Shown here in pieces: positions 11,606 through 24,316 of a stretch of DNA of 64,000 bases; the stretch's first letter is position 1; the number at the start of each line of letters is the position of its first letter. This stretch comes from Cryptomeria japonica. Its lineage: Eukaryota; Streptophyta; Pinopsida; Cupressales; Cupressaceae. Location of the stretch: positions 379,152,179 through 379,216,178 of the forward strand of contig NC_081407.1 of the NCBI RefSeq assembly GCF_030272615.1, read 5' to 3'. The translations under genes and the position numbers were made by a program. Under the pieces are notes generated by a model that saw only the letters and a program-made list of their open reading frames with translations, had not been told where the DNA came from and did no database searches.

Positions 11606-13731
11606 ATGGGAAAATTATTCCAAAGCCTGTATTTTGCAGTTACTGTGTTTATTCAACTCAAGAGCAATGGTGCTGCAGTGGAGGCTGGAGATACTCTTTC
11701 GTTGGGTGCCTCGCTTACTGGAAATCAGACAATCATTTCAAATAATGGCACATTTGAGTTGGGATTCTTCAGCCCAAATGGAAGCAACTGGTATATTGGT
11801 ATCTGGTATGCCCAAATACCACAGATGACGTATGTTTGGGTGGCTAACAGGGAGACTCCCGCCAGAAACCGGTCTGGTGTTTTGAAACTGTGAAGTGAAG
11901 GGAATCTGGTACTGTTCGATGCAGAGGGCTCATCAATTTGGTCAGTCAACACAACAGACAAGGCCTCCCGCGCTGTGATACTGGATTCTGGTATATTTTT
12001 AATGCTGAGGGATGGCAATAAATCTCAGACTGTTTGGCAGAGTTTCGACAATCTTCTCGATACCTGGTTGCCAGGGATGACTTTCGGTGGGCAGCAAAAG
12101 TTAGTCTCTTGGAAAAACTCATTCGATCCCGCTCCTGGGCTTTTCTCCTTACACATGGATCCATCTGGGATGGAACAATTCTGTACAGTATTGGGAGAGC
12201 GGGACATGAGACGGCAAAATTTACAGTGGAGTTCCAAAGTGAAAACAAACATTATTTCTACATGAGCGTTGAAAGTAATAGCTCTTGTTTGTTTCATAGA
12301 TATACGTTGAATTCTCAGTTCATTGCACTCACGCGTTGCTTCGTAACAAAGTTCGGACAATTGCGACAGTATGCATTCGAAAATAGTTGTTGGAGCATGT
12401 TTTGGTCTAGGCCCGGAGACACGTGCGCCGTATATGGTACCGGTGGTGCGTACGGAATCTGCGACTCCAAAAATCTTCAGCTCTGTAGCGGCGGGGAAAG
12501 CTTCATACCTATAGACAATCGCGCGTGGGCTTCGCGAGACTGGGCGTCCAGTGGATGTGTTCGGGAGAGCCCATTAAACTGCAGCAGTGACGAATTTATC
12601 GACCTTGGTGTAACGTTGCCTGACGATTACGCTTCCTCATACCCTGCATCCTCAACGAAAGATTGCCAGGAAGCCTGTCTCCGCAACTACTCGTGCACCG
12701 CGTTTAGATTCATTCCGCTTTCAGGGCCCTGCCAAATCTGGTCTGGAGATTTGCTCAACATGTGCAACTCTACTCCATCAACAAGCAATTAAAGTGTCTT
12801 CCTTAAAGTAGGTGCCTCTTGACTTTCCAAGAAACGCAAACGGACAAGTACAATGGGCGTCGTGCTTGGAATTGCAGGTGTGCTAATCGTTGCTCTGGGT
12901 ATCCCTTCAATTTTAATTTGGCCGAGGCATCAGCGGCGGTCGATGGATAAGCATGCAGATTCCTCGGACTCTTTTTGAGAATGTTTAGTTACAAGGAGTT
13001 GAAAATTACAACAAAAGGAATGTCAGGTCTAAGTTAGGGAGAGGAGGATTCGGCTCGGTGTTCAAAGGGTGTCTACCAGACGGTACAGTTGTGACCGTAA
13101 AAAAAAAGAAGTGTTCAAGACAAGATGAGAAGAAATTCCGAGCGGAAATCAGTTCTCTTGGAAACATACAACATGTCAATTTGGTCAGGCTTCGAGGGTT
13201 TTGTGCAGAAGGATCGAGACGGTTACTGATTTACGAGTACAAAGGCTCTCTGAATTCCTTAATGTTCACCAGCAATTCCAAAAGTAAACGGGAGGTAGCT
13301 GATCGGAAGACCCGATTTGAGATCGCACTAGGCACTGCAAGAGGATTACTTTATCTCCACGAAGTATGCAGAGATTGCATCATTCACTGCGACATTAAGC
13401 CAGAAAACATTCTGCTGGACAGTAATTTGTCACCGAAGTTGGCCGATTTGGGGATGGCAAAACTTCTGGGTAGAGATTTTAGCCGTGTGCTGACCACTAC
13501 GAGAGGAACGAGAGGGTATCTGGCAGTAGACAGGGAAGAGGTGAGAAGAACATGTGTTGTAGCGTTGTTATGCATTCAAGAAGACGAGGAAGTGAGGCTA
13601 GTATGAGGCAAGTGGTGCAGATGGTGGAAGGGAAGATGGAGCTTCAAATCCTGCAGATTTCGAGCTCTGCGGTTAGGCCAGCACACCGAAGCGACACTAG
13701 CAGCGAGAGCGATGTCAATGGTACTAACTAA
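11606..13731 (+). pseudogene. G-type lectin receptor-like kinase, pseudogene 1
   Basis: A full-length relative of the intact gene at 59400. From the ATG at 11606 it keeps the signal peptide, the B-lectin domain (GTFELGFFSPNGSNWYIGIW), the S-locus region, the PAN region, a membrane segment (about 12850-12925) and half a kinase. Lesions are a stop at 11891, frame changes near 12050-12180 and 12975, and a stop at 12790. About 205 bases of the kinase are lost, joining GTRGYLA directly to EEVRRTCV near 13527, so the APE motif and the following C-lobe helices are gone. Conserved cysteines have also changed (CSCGEGF to CSGGESF, RNCSC to RNYSC) and DFG is now DLG. The C-terminus extends past the intact gene, to DTSSESDVNGTN. 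It is clearly non-functional. Confidence 0.93.
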
Positions 13732-13917
13732 AATAATGAATTAGAACTAGCACTTGCACTAAAAGGGTGTTAAGTCAATAGTAAGATATAGATAGATGAA
13801 TTTTTTGAGATGATGAAGTTGTTATCACATTTATTATTAAAAATAAATAGAACTGATCCACTGGTGTCTAACTCTCTTCTTTCTCCATTTTCTCTAATTC
13901 AACTCTAAATAACTTTC

Positions 13918-14170
13918 ATCCTAACCCTAGTTCTAATTGTATGAAGATTCTAACTTCAACCCTAATTGTAATATAGAATCCTAGGTCTAACCCTAACTCT
14001 AAAGTTTATCATAACTCTAATTGTACACCTAGCACTAATTCTAAATGTAATCCAAATTTTAGTCTAGCCCTAGCCCTAGCCCTAGCCCTAACCATAAGCA
14101 TGACTTTACTTCTAACACTAATCATTATAGTAATCATAACCTTGATTGTAACCCTATTCCTAATTGTAAT
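13918..14170 (+). repeat. Degenerate CCCTAA-type (telomere-like) repeats
   Basis: About 250 bases built from diverged CCTAA/CTAAC/CTAATT words, with a core of four consecutive CCCTAG hexamers near 14064-14093. Plant telomeres are usually CCCTAAA heptamers, so this is at most an old, decayed interstitial tract or a chance simple-sequence expansion. It lies 190 bases downstream of receptor pseudogene 1. Confidence 0.55.
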
Positions 14171-16861
14171 TGTAAAAACTCAAAATAACCTAGATTTTAT
14201 TTAAATAATTAAAATAATTTTAATATTATTATGATTATTTAACTTTTATACTATTAAAATTTTCATTTACCTATATATCATAAAATCACTTGATTAGATT
14301 TTTCAGTGTAAAAAAAAATTATACGTCATAAGACATAAAAATAATCTAATATTAAATGCATACAAGACAACAACGTAATTTTTAAAAAAAATATTGAAAA
14401 CATTGGCAAGGTTAGAAAATTAAAAATTAATCACGTGGGATACAACCCTCTAAAAGCTTCTGAGAGGCAACGATTGACAGGCTAGGAGGTATATGGGAAT
14501 GATCTGTTGGTTGCATAGCCAATGCCTTCATTAGATCATTGTCTCATTTACTGCCACTTTTTTGGTAGTTCTGCGATGGCTGCTCGAAACTAACATTAAC
14601 CTCCTCCAACTACATACAAAAAGGACATTTGTTCTCAGGAGTTTGAAGAGAAAATTCTTTGCAGCATGAGATAAGGCCCTTAATTTGTTTATTCAACACT
14701 CTCTACCTTGAAGACTTGTCACGTGGTCTTTTAGCTCACCATAATTCTATGTCTACGTGTTATTACTTCACGTATTATCTCTTATTTATGACTATAGATT
14801 CTTTGTTGGCTATGACACTTGCCCCTCCTCACACTATGAACCATTCTCTATTCATGATTGTCCTATTTGCATGTTTTGACTTCCTCATTCATGGCTTGTT
14901 CTTCATGTTTTCAGTCCATGCCATATATTTTGGAGATTATTGTTTATAAGAATAGTTATGTTATGGATGTGAAGACTTTCATCCACTCCTTGAAATTATC
15001 GCATTTTTCCACCTTTTAGGACTATCTACTTCATGAAGGATCCCATTCTTTTTTTATTTCTTCAAGTATTGCTCTGTCTACTATCATGCACTACCTGCAT
15101 TGGATAGATCCTTTTAGTTTTATGCATATGAAAATCCTTCGTCCTGATATCACCAAATTCCTTTGTAGACCTCAAATCTTCATAGGATTAATATTCTTTA
15201 CAATCTTACATCTCTATCATATTCTTCATAGAACTTGAAGACTGTCATATTTTCTTGACAAGGTACAGGGACTTCCATCTTTCAAAACTTGCAATTAACA
15301 TATCTTAGCATGATGGCTTGATGAATCCTCAAAGAAATGTCATTATTGATTCATTACTTGGTTGTCCATGTTCTTGTTAAGTATAGATCACTGTTGTTCT
15401 ACACCAATGTTGTCATACTTGTCTTTCACTTTGAGGTCTCTGCTCTACTTCTTGGCACTATCTTTTCTACCAATCTTCATATTTCTTCATGCTGATTAGC
15501 TCCATGAAAATCATGGAGCTTAATATATACCTCTATCATGAAGATCAACTTGATGCCTTAAGATTGACTTAGAATTATTGCTCAACTTATTGTTTTGCCA
15601 CTATCCATAAATAAGACTATTACTATAGTTTTGAAAAGTTGACAATACCTTTTTCCCTAGTTAATCTTTCACATACTCACTTCACGTTGTGACTTTCCTC
15701 TTCTATAAATGCTTGACATGTCCACTATGGAACAATACATTGATATTTACTATCACACTATTTTTTCACTCCTCTTTACTATTGCGTATCCTCTGAAGAG
15801 TCAAAGGACCTTAGATATTGTGCTACACATTCTTGCTAACTACCATTGTTATTATCTTATTCTGGGACAACCTTTTAAACTCCACAACTTGATTTGTCAC
15901 CTCTTGTTATAGTGTACAAAAGGAACGCTTTATTTTCATCTAGAGAAAAACTACAAAAGCCAATGCTATTACCTTGATCACATGCTAAAGTAGCTGATGG
16001 TATAGTCTTTGTGGTATCCCAAACTCTTATATGGCCAACATTGGACGTTGAAATGAAAAAAAGGTAGAGAACAAGCTGAAATCTAAGTCTTTCTCTAGCA
16101 CTTGTTAGGATTTCATAATAGCTCAACAACACTTAAGTGTTTAGATTCTTCTGAGAAGTATTTTAACAATCCTAAGAGAGGGTTGCAATATTTCTTTATG
16201 CAGATCAAATACTCTCACTAAACTCAAAGTTTCAGAAAAATTCTTGTTGTACGTCCATACCATATTTCAAATCACCCATTGAGCCAGATAAGGAGGATGC
16301 TAGAGAAGGTTGTGGAGACTACTCTTATATCTGCTAGCTACATTTACTTAAATGTTTTGAAAACCTTTTCAAAATTTCCAATCTTTGATGATGAGAATGG
16401 AGAACCCCAATTGCTCGTTGTTAGAATTCTACAGTCCTGAAGATGCTAATGTTGGTAGTAATTTAAGCACACAAGGTAAAGTGGGGAGGGGTAATAATTC
16501 CAAGGAGCTCACATGGGTTTTGTTTCTCAAAGCACACAGAGTTGCAATTCGTGTTGCTTGGCTTGCGTAGGGGCTTGGAGCCTACATGCAGCTGTGAAAA
16601 GAGAGATTTTTTTCAACAAAAGGAGTGGCAATAGAATTATGTTTGTGCAAAGCAAAATATGGTGTGACTATGGACATAAGCTCTACCATAAGCCATTCGT
16701 GCAAGTTTTCTCTCTACAAGTCCATTTTCATATATTTCTTGCAATTTATGGCCATGGTTTCTATTTATATAATTATTAACAAGCCAGGATTAAGCTACTT
16801 CTATGAAAAACTTAAAATATTTATATCATATAAGTCAGGTTTTCTCTCTACAAGTCTTGAA
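14171..16861. other. Unassigned repeat-like DNA
   Basis: About 2.7 kb with no protein I can recognise on either strand. Frames of 60-96 codons occur (for example 14659-14949) but are hydrophobic by composition and show no domain. Base composition shifts to C/T-rich from 14640 to 16000, suggesting one inserted element of unknown type, but I cannot find its ends. Confidence 0.4.
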
Positions 16862-19085
16862 TTTGGTTGAAATTTTTTGTTGTTACTCAAAGAGTAAATT
16901 GTATGAAAAATTTAAAATATTTATATCATATAATCATCAACTACTTTTACATCTATTTTATACACTGATTATTGCATCTTCTAATTGATAAAAAAACTAG
17001 TGAATCAATTAATAGGTCTTGAATGTACTTGAGGATGTCTCAAGCATTTTATATTACCATAGCAACTCTTACTAGTGTTTCTCAAAATCATCAAGTCTTT
17101 AATTTTTAAGTATAGATAGATCAAGCAAAGAATTGTTTATAGTTATTGAAACCTTAGTTTTTCAAAGGTCAAAACTATAGGCTTGAGGTCAAAAGTGCAC
17201 ATGTATAAAGATTGAAAGTTTAAAATGAGAAAGAATGTGTAAAGACCTTTACAATATAAACTTGATCTTCAATAAACAAATATTCTAAGCCATATATAAT
17301 TTCCTTTCATCCTTTGAGACCAACATTATTTTGATACTAATGTAGGCCTATGAGTGATATGCAAATGAAATTATAGACACCTAAAATTGTCGTGTCTAAT
17401 TAAATAAATATATTTATTTATTTAATTATTTTAAGCCTAGTTCTCCTATTAATTAAATAAATTTTTATTTAATTAATTAATTCATTTATCCTCTTCTAGC
17501 CTTATTTCTCATTTAAATAAATACATTTATTTATTTAAATTATCTTTTTCCTAAATTAAATAAATATCTTATTTATTTAATTGATCACACTTCTTCTATT
17601 AATTAAATAAATCTTTATTTATTTAATTAATTCATTAACCTTTTCTACCCATGACACATGTCATTCATATCTTAATTCCTACACTACCTACCCTCTCATT
17701 ATTTTCTAATTTTCTCTACCTACCCTCTAATCATAGCCGACCATTTATCTTTTACACCTCTCAATCTTACCCCTCCATTTCTTATAGTGTCTTCTATATA
17801 AGAAGATGCTTCCTTCATTATCAACCCTAATCGATCCTTGAAGCCTTCTAATATTCGAACTTTCATATGCGATCTAGCTATCAACCACATTTTCGTTCTT
17901 TGTTGAGCTCTTGTGCACATATAAAATCTGAGAGAAAATATATCAAGCAAGATCAATGGAGATAGGAAGAGTGGAGATCCAAACCCTATTGGACATGTGA
18001 TGGTATAATCTTTGTGATTTCATTTGATTTGCATTGTCTTAGGTAATCTTCATATGTTATGGTGGATCTTTGTTGTTGTTAGGCTAGGGTTTTGTGGTTG
18101 AATCTATTTAGTCTTTCAATATTGTTATTCCATTTTCACCATAAACATAAATATTTATGAAAAAAATGGGAAATAAATTAGAAAATAAGTGTAGGAAAAA
18201 CAAAACAAAAAGGGTGTTTCATTGATTTAATACAACAATTTTAAACAAGTTGTATACTTATAAAAATAGAATAATATAACCAAAACTAACATCCTAACCA
18301 CAATAAAAAAAAGTGGCAACTTATTAATGTAAGAAAAGCTAAATGCTACCTAGCGTTCTCCCCTTATTACATTAATCCAAGATGAGGGTGGAACATTGCA
18401 AGATTTGAATGCAACCTTTATTGAAAATTTGATGGAGCACCTTCACCAATCCTCCTCACACCTAGGCAATACTAGACTACTAGACTAACTATATTAGTGG
18501 ATCTCGTAATTGTAGAACTTGCAAACCTCTTCACAACATGACAGAATGCTACAAAGTATCCCCAACCCCCCTTTCACAATTAAAGAGAAAATTTAATCTA
18601 AAATTCCACATCTCCTTAGAGTGTTACAAATCCCTTCCTAGTATTGCACATTAGAGAATAAATCTCTTCTGAAAGTCCACATCTCCTTCAAGCATGTCGA
18701 ATCCCTCCTCTATTGTATAAAACAACCTTACCAAAATGTGAATACATTAAATGCACTGACAAGAAATATGCTAAGCCACCTATTTCTAAAGGGACACTCA
18801 CAAGAATTCTTAAGATGCGCAACCCACTTTTTTAAGGACCACAAATAAGGTGATTCCCATGCAATGAATCACTTTTGAGCAAGACTCTAGCTAAGGATGA
18901 TATATATCCTCCTATCTCCATTTCTTTGAACCTTTGATTTGACCATCTTTACATTCTAAAAGATATATTCATCCTCACTATCATGATCTAGGGTTAATCT
19001 TCCTTATGCACTTCAAAACCACAAAATTCTAGTTCATCTTCATTCATAGTAAGAAATTTATTTTTCTCCAAATTCCCATTGATGA
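16862..19085 (+). repeat. Segment C, copy 1 (direct repeat of 62557-64000)
   Basis: The flanks of an LTR-like insert (17372-18160) align with 62557-64000 in the same orientation. Anchors are TTGTTGTTACTCAAAGAG (16878; 62573), TGCATCTTCTAATTGAT (near 16974; 62669), ATAATATAACCAAAACTAAC (18269; 63209) and CCTTATTACATTAATCCAA (18363; 63298). Both copies lie downstream of a + strand receptor kinase copy, so the segment may have been duplicated together with it. No coding potential is visible. Confidence 0.82.
17372..18160 (+). mobile_element. Solo-LTR-like element, inserted in segment C
   Basis: This about 0.79-kb block is absent from the second copy of segment C, so it is an insertion. A reverse-complement relative lies at 49465-50195. 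The 5' half holds palindromic AT modules of the TTAAATAAATATTTATTTAA type. The middle has a TATA-like CTATATAAGAAG (about 17794), followed by a leader-like stretch. Both copies start with a TAGAyA..TAAAATTGTC motif and end near TTTTCACCATA. No internal genes are present. A solo LTR of a plant LTR retrotransposon is the simplest reading; I could not settle a target-site duplication. Confidence 0.5.
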
Positions 19086-19534
19086 GATATTTGGCCCATT
19101 AAACACAATTTATTTTGATATATCCTCTTTTTTGAAAATAATAGTACCTTAATTCCTTCCTTGTTGAATTGTTAAACCTCATAACAAGAAAAAAAAATTC
19201 CTTAATAAAGGACCAAACCATTGGTGCTAAGATGCAACAAATCTGTAATAAAAGGGCCAAAAATGAATCTGGGTTATCAATCTAACCAAACTTGTACTCA
19301 TTCACGGGCTTGGAAATCTTGAGTCCCTTTGCACTGAACATGTTTTATTTTCTTCAATTGGAGAGTCATGAAGTACATCTAATGCTATCGATAAGTGATG
19401 TTGTTGGACATTAGAAAAAATCATTTGTGGACAGTAGAGCTATATTACATATGGTTTTAGCTGAGTGTTTCGTATGTGAGAAGTTGTGGTGACCTTGGGA
19501 TGGATAACTGATCAATCTGGGTAAGTAATGTTCC

Positions 19535-19775
19535 TCATGGTAATTTTTGGATGGCTTTATATAGGTGTTTAGTGGTTGAAATGATATTTTTCAAGTAGGT
19601 ATTTTTAATGTGATCAATGTGATAGAGGATTAATAAAGTTTTTATTTCATGCAAACGGTCATGTTGTTGTGTTATCCGTTTAAAAAGTGTTACTATTATA
19701 ATATTTTTTATATTGATTATATTCCATTCTATATCCATTAGATATGGTTTACTATAATCTTAAATAATATTTATA
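19535..19775 (+). repeat. Short dispersed repeat (matches 62017-62255)
   Basis: About 240 bases align with 62017-62255 in the same orientation, sharing TGGTTGAAATGATATTTTT-like and AGTGTTACTATTATAA-like stretches and ending near a CATTCTATATCCATTAGA / CATTCTATATGTACTAGA pair. In the second place it precedes segment C; here it follows it. The rest of 19086-21850 holds no gene I can recognise. Confidence 0.6.
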
Positions 19776-20454
19776 TTTGAGATTTAGAATGGTGCACTGG
19801 AAGTTAAAGAGAAGGGAAAGGGTAAAAATTTCAGAATAAAAAATGAATGGAGAAGTTTAGAAGTCACAAGCCACACTGAAGAGAAGGATTGACAGATGAA
19901 GAAACAGATAAAAATGAAACAAGGAAATTTTGCTAGAATTAGGTGTGAAGGCTATGAACTAACCATGCAGACAATTAAGGAAAGAACCGTGCAAGGACGC
20001 AAGGGATGAATAGAGTTAATTGCAGTGAAGTAATGAGGTGAAATAACAGACAGAGGATGAGTAGTGCGAGAACAAAGAAAGAAAGAGGATAGGTGCAAGA
20101 TCTGGCTTATGAAAACTGGGCAGGGAATTAGTAAGTCTGATTATGGATTTAAGATATTGAGAGAGGTCATGGAAGCCCAAATTGAATTAATACTATGTTG
20201 CAAATTTGATGCATAATTGTAAAAACAATAAAAATGAATGAAATAAGAGTTGTTTCATCTGTATGGTGAATTATGTGTATGTTAAGAGAACAGAGAAGCC
20301 TGTATTATTTTTATTTTGGTATTCGATTTGAGTGTCGAGTTGCAAGCAAGTCTTGCATCACCATAAAATAAATAGTTGAGTTCTCTCACTCTTTCTTGTT
20401 TCTAGGCTTTAATTTCTAATATATGATTTATCATAATTATTAATTAGGTTAATT

Positions 20455-20568
20455 CTTGATTATTATATTTCTTTATACTTATTATGTAGTTGATATGAAT
20501 TGAACATACCTTTTTATTATATTTTCTTTATACTTATTATGAAGTTGATATGAATTGAACATACCTTT
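20455..20568 (+). repeat. Tandem duplication, about 57-bp unit, 2 copies
   Basis: Two adjacent units share TTTCTTTATACTTATTATG and GTTGATATGAATTGAACATA, differing at a few bases. The surroundings (19776-21850) are AT-rich and unassigned, with a second small repetition around GGGAGCAAGAGAG near 20850 and 20888. Confidence 0.85.
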
Positions 20569-21851
20569 AGGCTCATCAAATGTGTAGAGAAATAAAATGT
20601 GCCCCTACATAAAATAGCTTGAGATAATGAATAATAAAATTATCCTTGATATGAGAGTAGATTCTATATAATCCCTTAAACATATACTAAAATAATAAAT
20701 ATGGATAGATGGTCTTAGGAGTTTGTGTGATGTGAAATATAATGTTATATAGTGTACTATGGCAATACAAATTAATAATATATCATCAAATCCACTTTAA
20801 AAAATCTCAAATATTAGAAATAAATAATGTTAGAATGTAAAAATTTGGGAGCAAGAGAGGAATAAAGAAGTTAGGAAGATAGAAATTGGGAGCAAGAGAG
20901 AAATCAAGAGGTTGGGAATATAAAAATTGAGAGAAACTAAGCAATGAAAATGAAAATGTAAGGCCAAGGCCTAAATCTTAACTTGATATGGCTGGAAAAG
21001 CCATTAAATGCTCTAGAAAATTATTCATTTGACGATAGAGGTGATGATTTTAAAAGGATTTCAAATATTTTCCAATGCCTACCAACAAAATTTCTTAATA
21101 AACCTCTAAAGCCACAAGAGAAAAAATATGCATAACTTTTGGGTGGTAAAACATGTCATCATGAATTTTTTTCAAGTTGACAAAGATTCCACTAGGATCA
21201 AATCCTAGAGAAATGATATCATTTCAAGTAAATAAAAATTTTAATTTATTACTTTTTGTAATTTGGCTAATAAAAGTTTCAAACATTAAAATCTTGAAAT
21301 CAGAGAAATGTGTTGATGTGAAAACTAATTGCATTTGTCAAAATACTATTAGGAACATACCCACAAATTGTCTTTGCCCAAAAATTCATAGTTTTTGACA
21401 TCGATTTTTCTTTTTGCGCCTCCAAGTGCAAACAAAACGATACATAGAACATTTTCAACCTAGCACCTCACATGGGAGTCCATATTATCAATATGCTCTA
21501 GTAAAATGGACTCTATTGTTCTAAAGTGAATTTGACAAAATGAAAATAAGACCCAACTCAACTGACATGTGATAAGATTTGCAAATGATGACTTTCAACT
21601 ATGCTCATATGTTCACCAATCTTAAACAATCTTGAGAAATACACATTATAGTTTAGCCAAATAAAAAATTTCATGTGAAAATTCAAAAATAGGCTAGTAA
21701 AAAATGGTAGGTAACAGGATGGTAGTTGTTTCTAAGATAGAAATAATAACCAAAACTTGTGATTTTGTAGTGGATATTAATAATAACCAAAACCAATGAT
21801 GTTGTAGTGAATATTTATAATAACCAGAACTAGTGATGTTGTAGTGTTATT

Positions 21852-22140
21852 GTGTTTAATTAGTTGAAGAGTAATGGTTTTGCAGTCAAGCTTGAGGATA
21901 CTATTTTGATGGGCACCTTCCGTAATGAAAATAAAATAATAATTTTAAAGGATTGAACCTTTTGTATTGGGATTCTCCAACATAGATGGAAGAAATAACT
22001 AGTATATTGGTATTTGGTATGCTAAAATACCAAATAAGATGTATGTTTTGGTGGATAACTAGGAGAGTCTAGCGAGAAATCAGTTTGGTGATTTGAAGCT
22101 ATCAACTAAAGGTAATTTGGTACTATTTGTAGAAGTTGAT
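21852..22140 (+). pseudogene. G-type lectin receptor-like kinase, B-lectin fragment
   Basis: A decayed piece of the same receptor family as 59400-61724. It covers the end of the signal peptide and most of the B-lectin domain. Visible motifs are YIGIWYAKIPNKMYV (near 22000-22045), RNQFGDLKLS and KGNLVLFVE (about 22075-22130). These align with YIGIWYAKIPEKTYV, RSGVLKLS and GNLVLFDAE of the intact copy. Stops and frame changes are frequent, and identity is lower than for the other two pseudogenes, so this is probably the oldest loss. It ends abruptly at about 22140 in unrelated sequence. No kinase part is found downstream. Confidence 0.8.
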
Positions 22141-23843
22141 GATCAACCACAGGAGCCAAGAATCATCTGCAAGAAAAACACCTATCACATAAAAGAGGTC
22201 AACCAAAGGTTGTATGCTCTATAACAACAAAAGAACTCTATATTAATGCACAAAAGAAAAGAAGATTCGATATTGAAGGTGCAAATATAATGAATGAATG
22301 ACTTGCTTTATAGGAAGAGAGATACCCTAATCCTAAAATTAGAAGAACTAAAGCAATACAAACTAGGAGCTAAATTAAGCTCAACTACAAGCTATTAAAG
22401 ATAACTAGAAGTGCCTCTAAGTGAACCCAGACTAAAAAAAGCATAACACCTAGATAATATGAAGCACATAAGTTTAGATTAAGTGAGAAAGAAATTAAAA
22501 GACTTAATTAATTAATAATTAGGTAATTATGTAATCTCTTATTACCTCTTTCTTTATATGTTTAGAACCTATGCTTTGCTATGTTCCTTGTTGGGTTATA
22601 TGTTTCAACATTAAGTGTTCTTAATGTTTCTATGCTTTGTGTGCTTCATATATATGATGTCTTTAGATCTTATGCTATTTGGATTCCATTCATATTATGG
22701 TTTTTCTAATTCTTACACATAGTTATAATACTTCAATTCGATTTATGTTATCATATGCCTATCTAGTTTAAACCCTATGATGCTTACATTTTATATGTTT
22801 ATGATATCTACATCTATCCACATGGTTGTCACATTTATATCTTATTCAATCATGCTTATTCTTTCATATTTGTCATATGAACACATGCCTATGTCTTTTC
22901 ATCATTATCATACTTATGTCTTACACCTCACTTATATGTCTCCAACCTTATATAACATTTATAGTTATACTTTTATTATAATTTACCTTCATTTGTGGGA
23001 AACTTTTGAACACCTTACTTTAATTCATTAAATGAGTTTTCATAGCCATGTTTTACCTACGATATTATGTATTCTTATCTCATGATGATATATTTGTTAA
23101 CTCTTACATGTTATATCATGATCATATATTTTTCTCCATACCTCTAATCCCTTACATTCTTTATATGCAACTAATTTAGGGGACACATTTTTTAACTATT
23201 ATAAGTTATTTTTTTAAGTAATAGTATCATAATCATTATCAAGTTGAAAGAAACTTCAATAACATTTTTTCAGTCAGTATTTTTCTGCTTAGGTATATTT
23301 ATACCACTTTCTATATAAATGAAATGTCTTACCCTTCTCATTTTAAGTTTCAATATTTTTTTAACATAGTTTTAAAACAAGTTGTAGCTACCACTTATTT
23401 TAAAATTTGTGATTGATATTATTCATTACATGGTTTTTCTATTTTTGAGGCTTCCAAAGATTTTTCATTGCAAGGAAAGTACAAGAATCGTTGTCTATAT
23501 CTATTTTCTTTAAATTTCGTAAAAGAACATCCTGCTTGTCTACAAACATAACTTTTCCCTCTAGTTCTGTCTTTTTAGTACTTTGCATGCACATCAAAAT
23601 GGGTTAAAACTTAATAAATAATCTATATATTTTTTCATTACATTTTGGGACCATTTTATTAGTGTCTCCACACAATAACAAGTCTACAAGTGACATATTC
23701 TTGCATGAAATTTACAAATCATATTTGTGATTACAAAAGTAAAATAGATCATTTCCATAAATTCATGGATCTATAATTCAAAGTTTTAATTTCTTAAATT
23801 TAAACTAAACCTCACAATCTCTTTCTATTACATATTAACCTAG
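22141..23843. other. AT-rich spacer, no gene recognised
   Basis: From 22141 to 22500 the + strand is A-rich and without frames; from 22500 to 23050 it is T-rich. An 84-codon frame (22777-23031) is a compositional product of repeated TAT/CAT words and shows no domain. This stretch may hold undetected transposon remains. Confidence 0.4.
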
Positions 23844-24316
23844 CACATTTTCATGTTTTTGATTATGCAACAAACAGGTTTTGAAGGGACTCGAAACCGT
23901 TTAACAAAGATCTACATCAAAAAGATGCATTGAAAAATACCCATTAATACAACAACCTGCAGACAATAGAAGACTAGCAAAAAGCCAAAAGACAATAGAA
24001 CGAAAGAAGCTAGTACAAATTTTTAAGGGTCTTTGCAGCCTTAGTTTCCAGCTAAGTCATGTTTAGAGAAATTTTCTCAAGCTCCGAAATTTCTTGGTTG
24101 GCAGATTTCTTCTTCAAATTAGCTCTGCTTCTTTTACAAGGTCTAGCTGTTTCCTCCTATTTTTTGTCCAAGGAATCCACATCCACAGTAGTTCCTTCCT
24201 GATGGAGGTATTCAAGCTTTCCAACCATGGTGTTTATGCTCTCAGCAGAATTCTTCACCACTTTATGACTATAAGTGACCAAAGATATCAAATTCTTTCT
24301 TGAGTTTATCCTCCAC

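Noticed and set aside
13918-14170. CRISPR-like or functional telomere array
   Set aside because: The units are short, irregular and diverged, the host is a plant, and the period does not hold.
14659-14949. 96-codon hydrophobic frame, considered as a membrane protein
   Set aside because: It shows no family resemblance; it is T/C-rich throughout and the neighbouring frames have the same composition.
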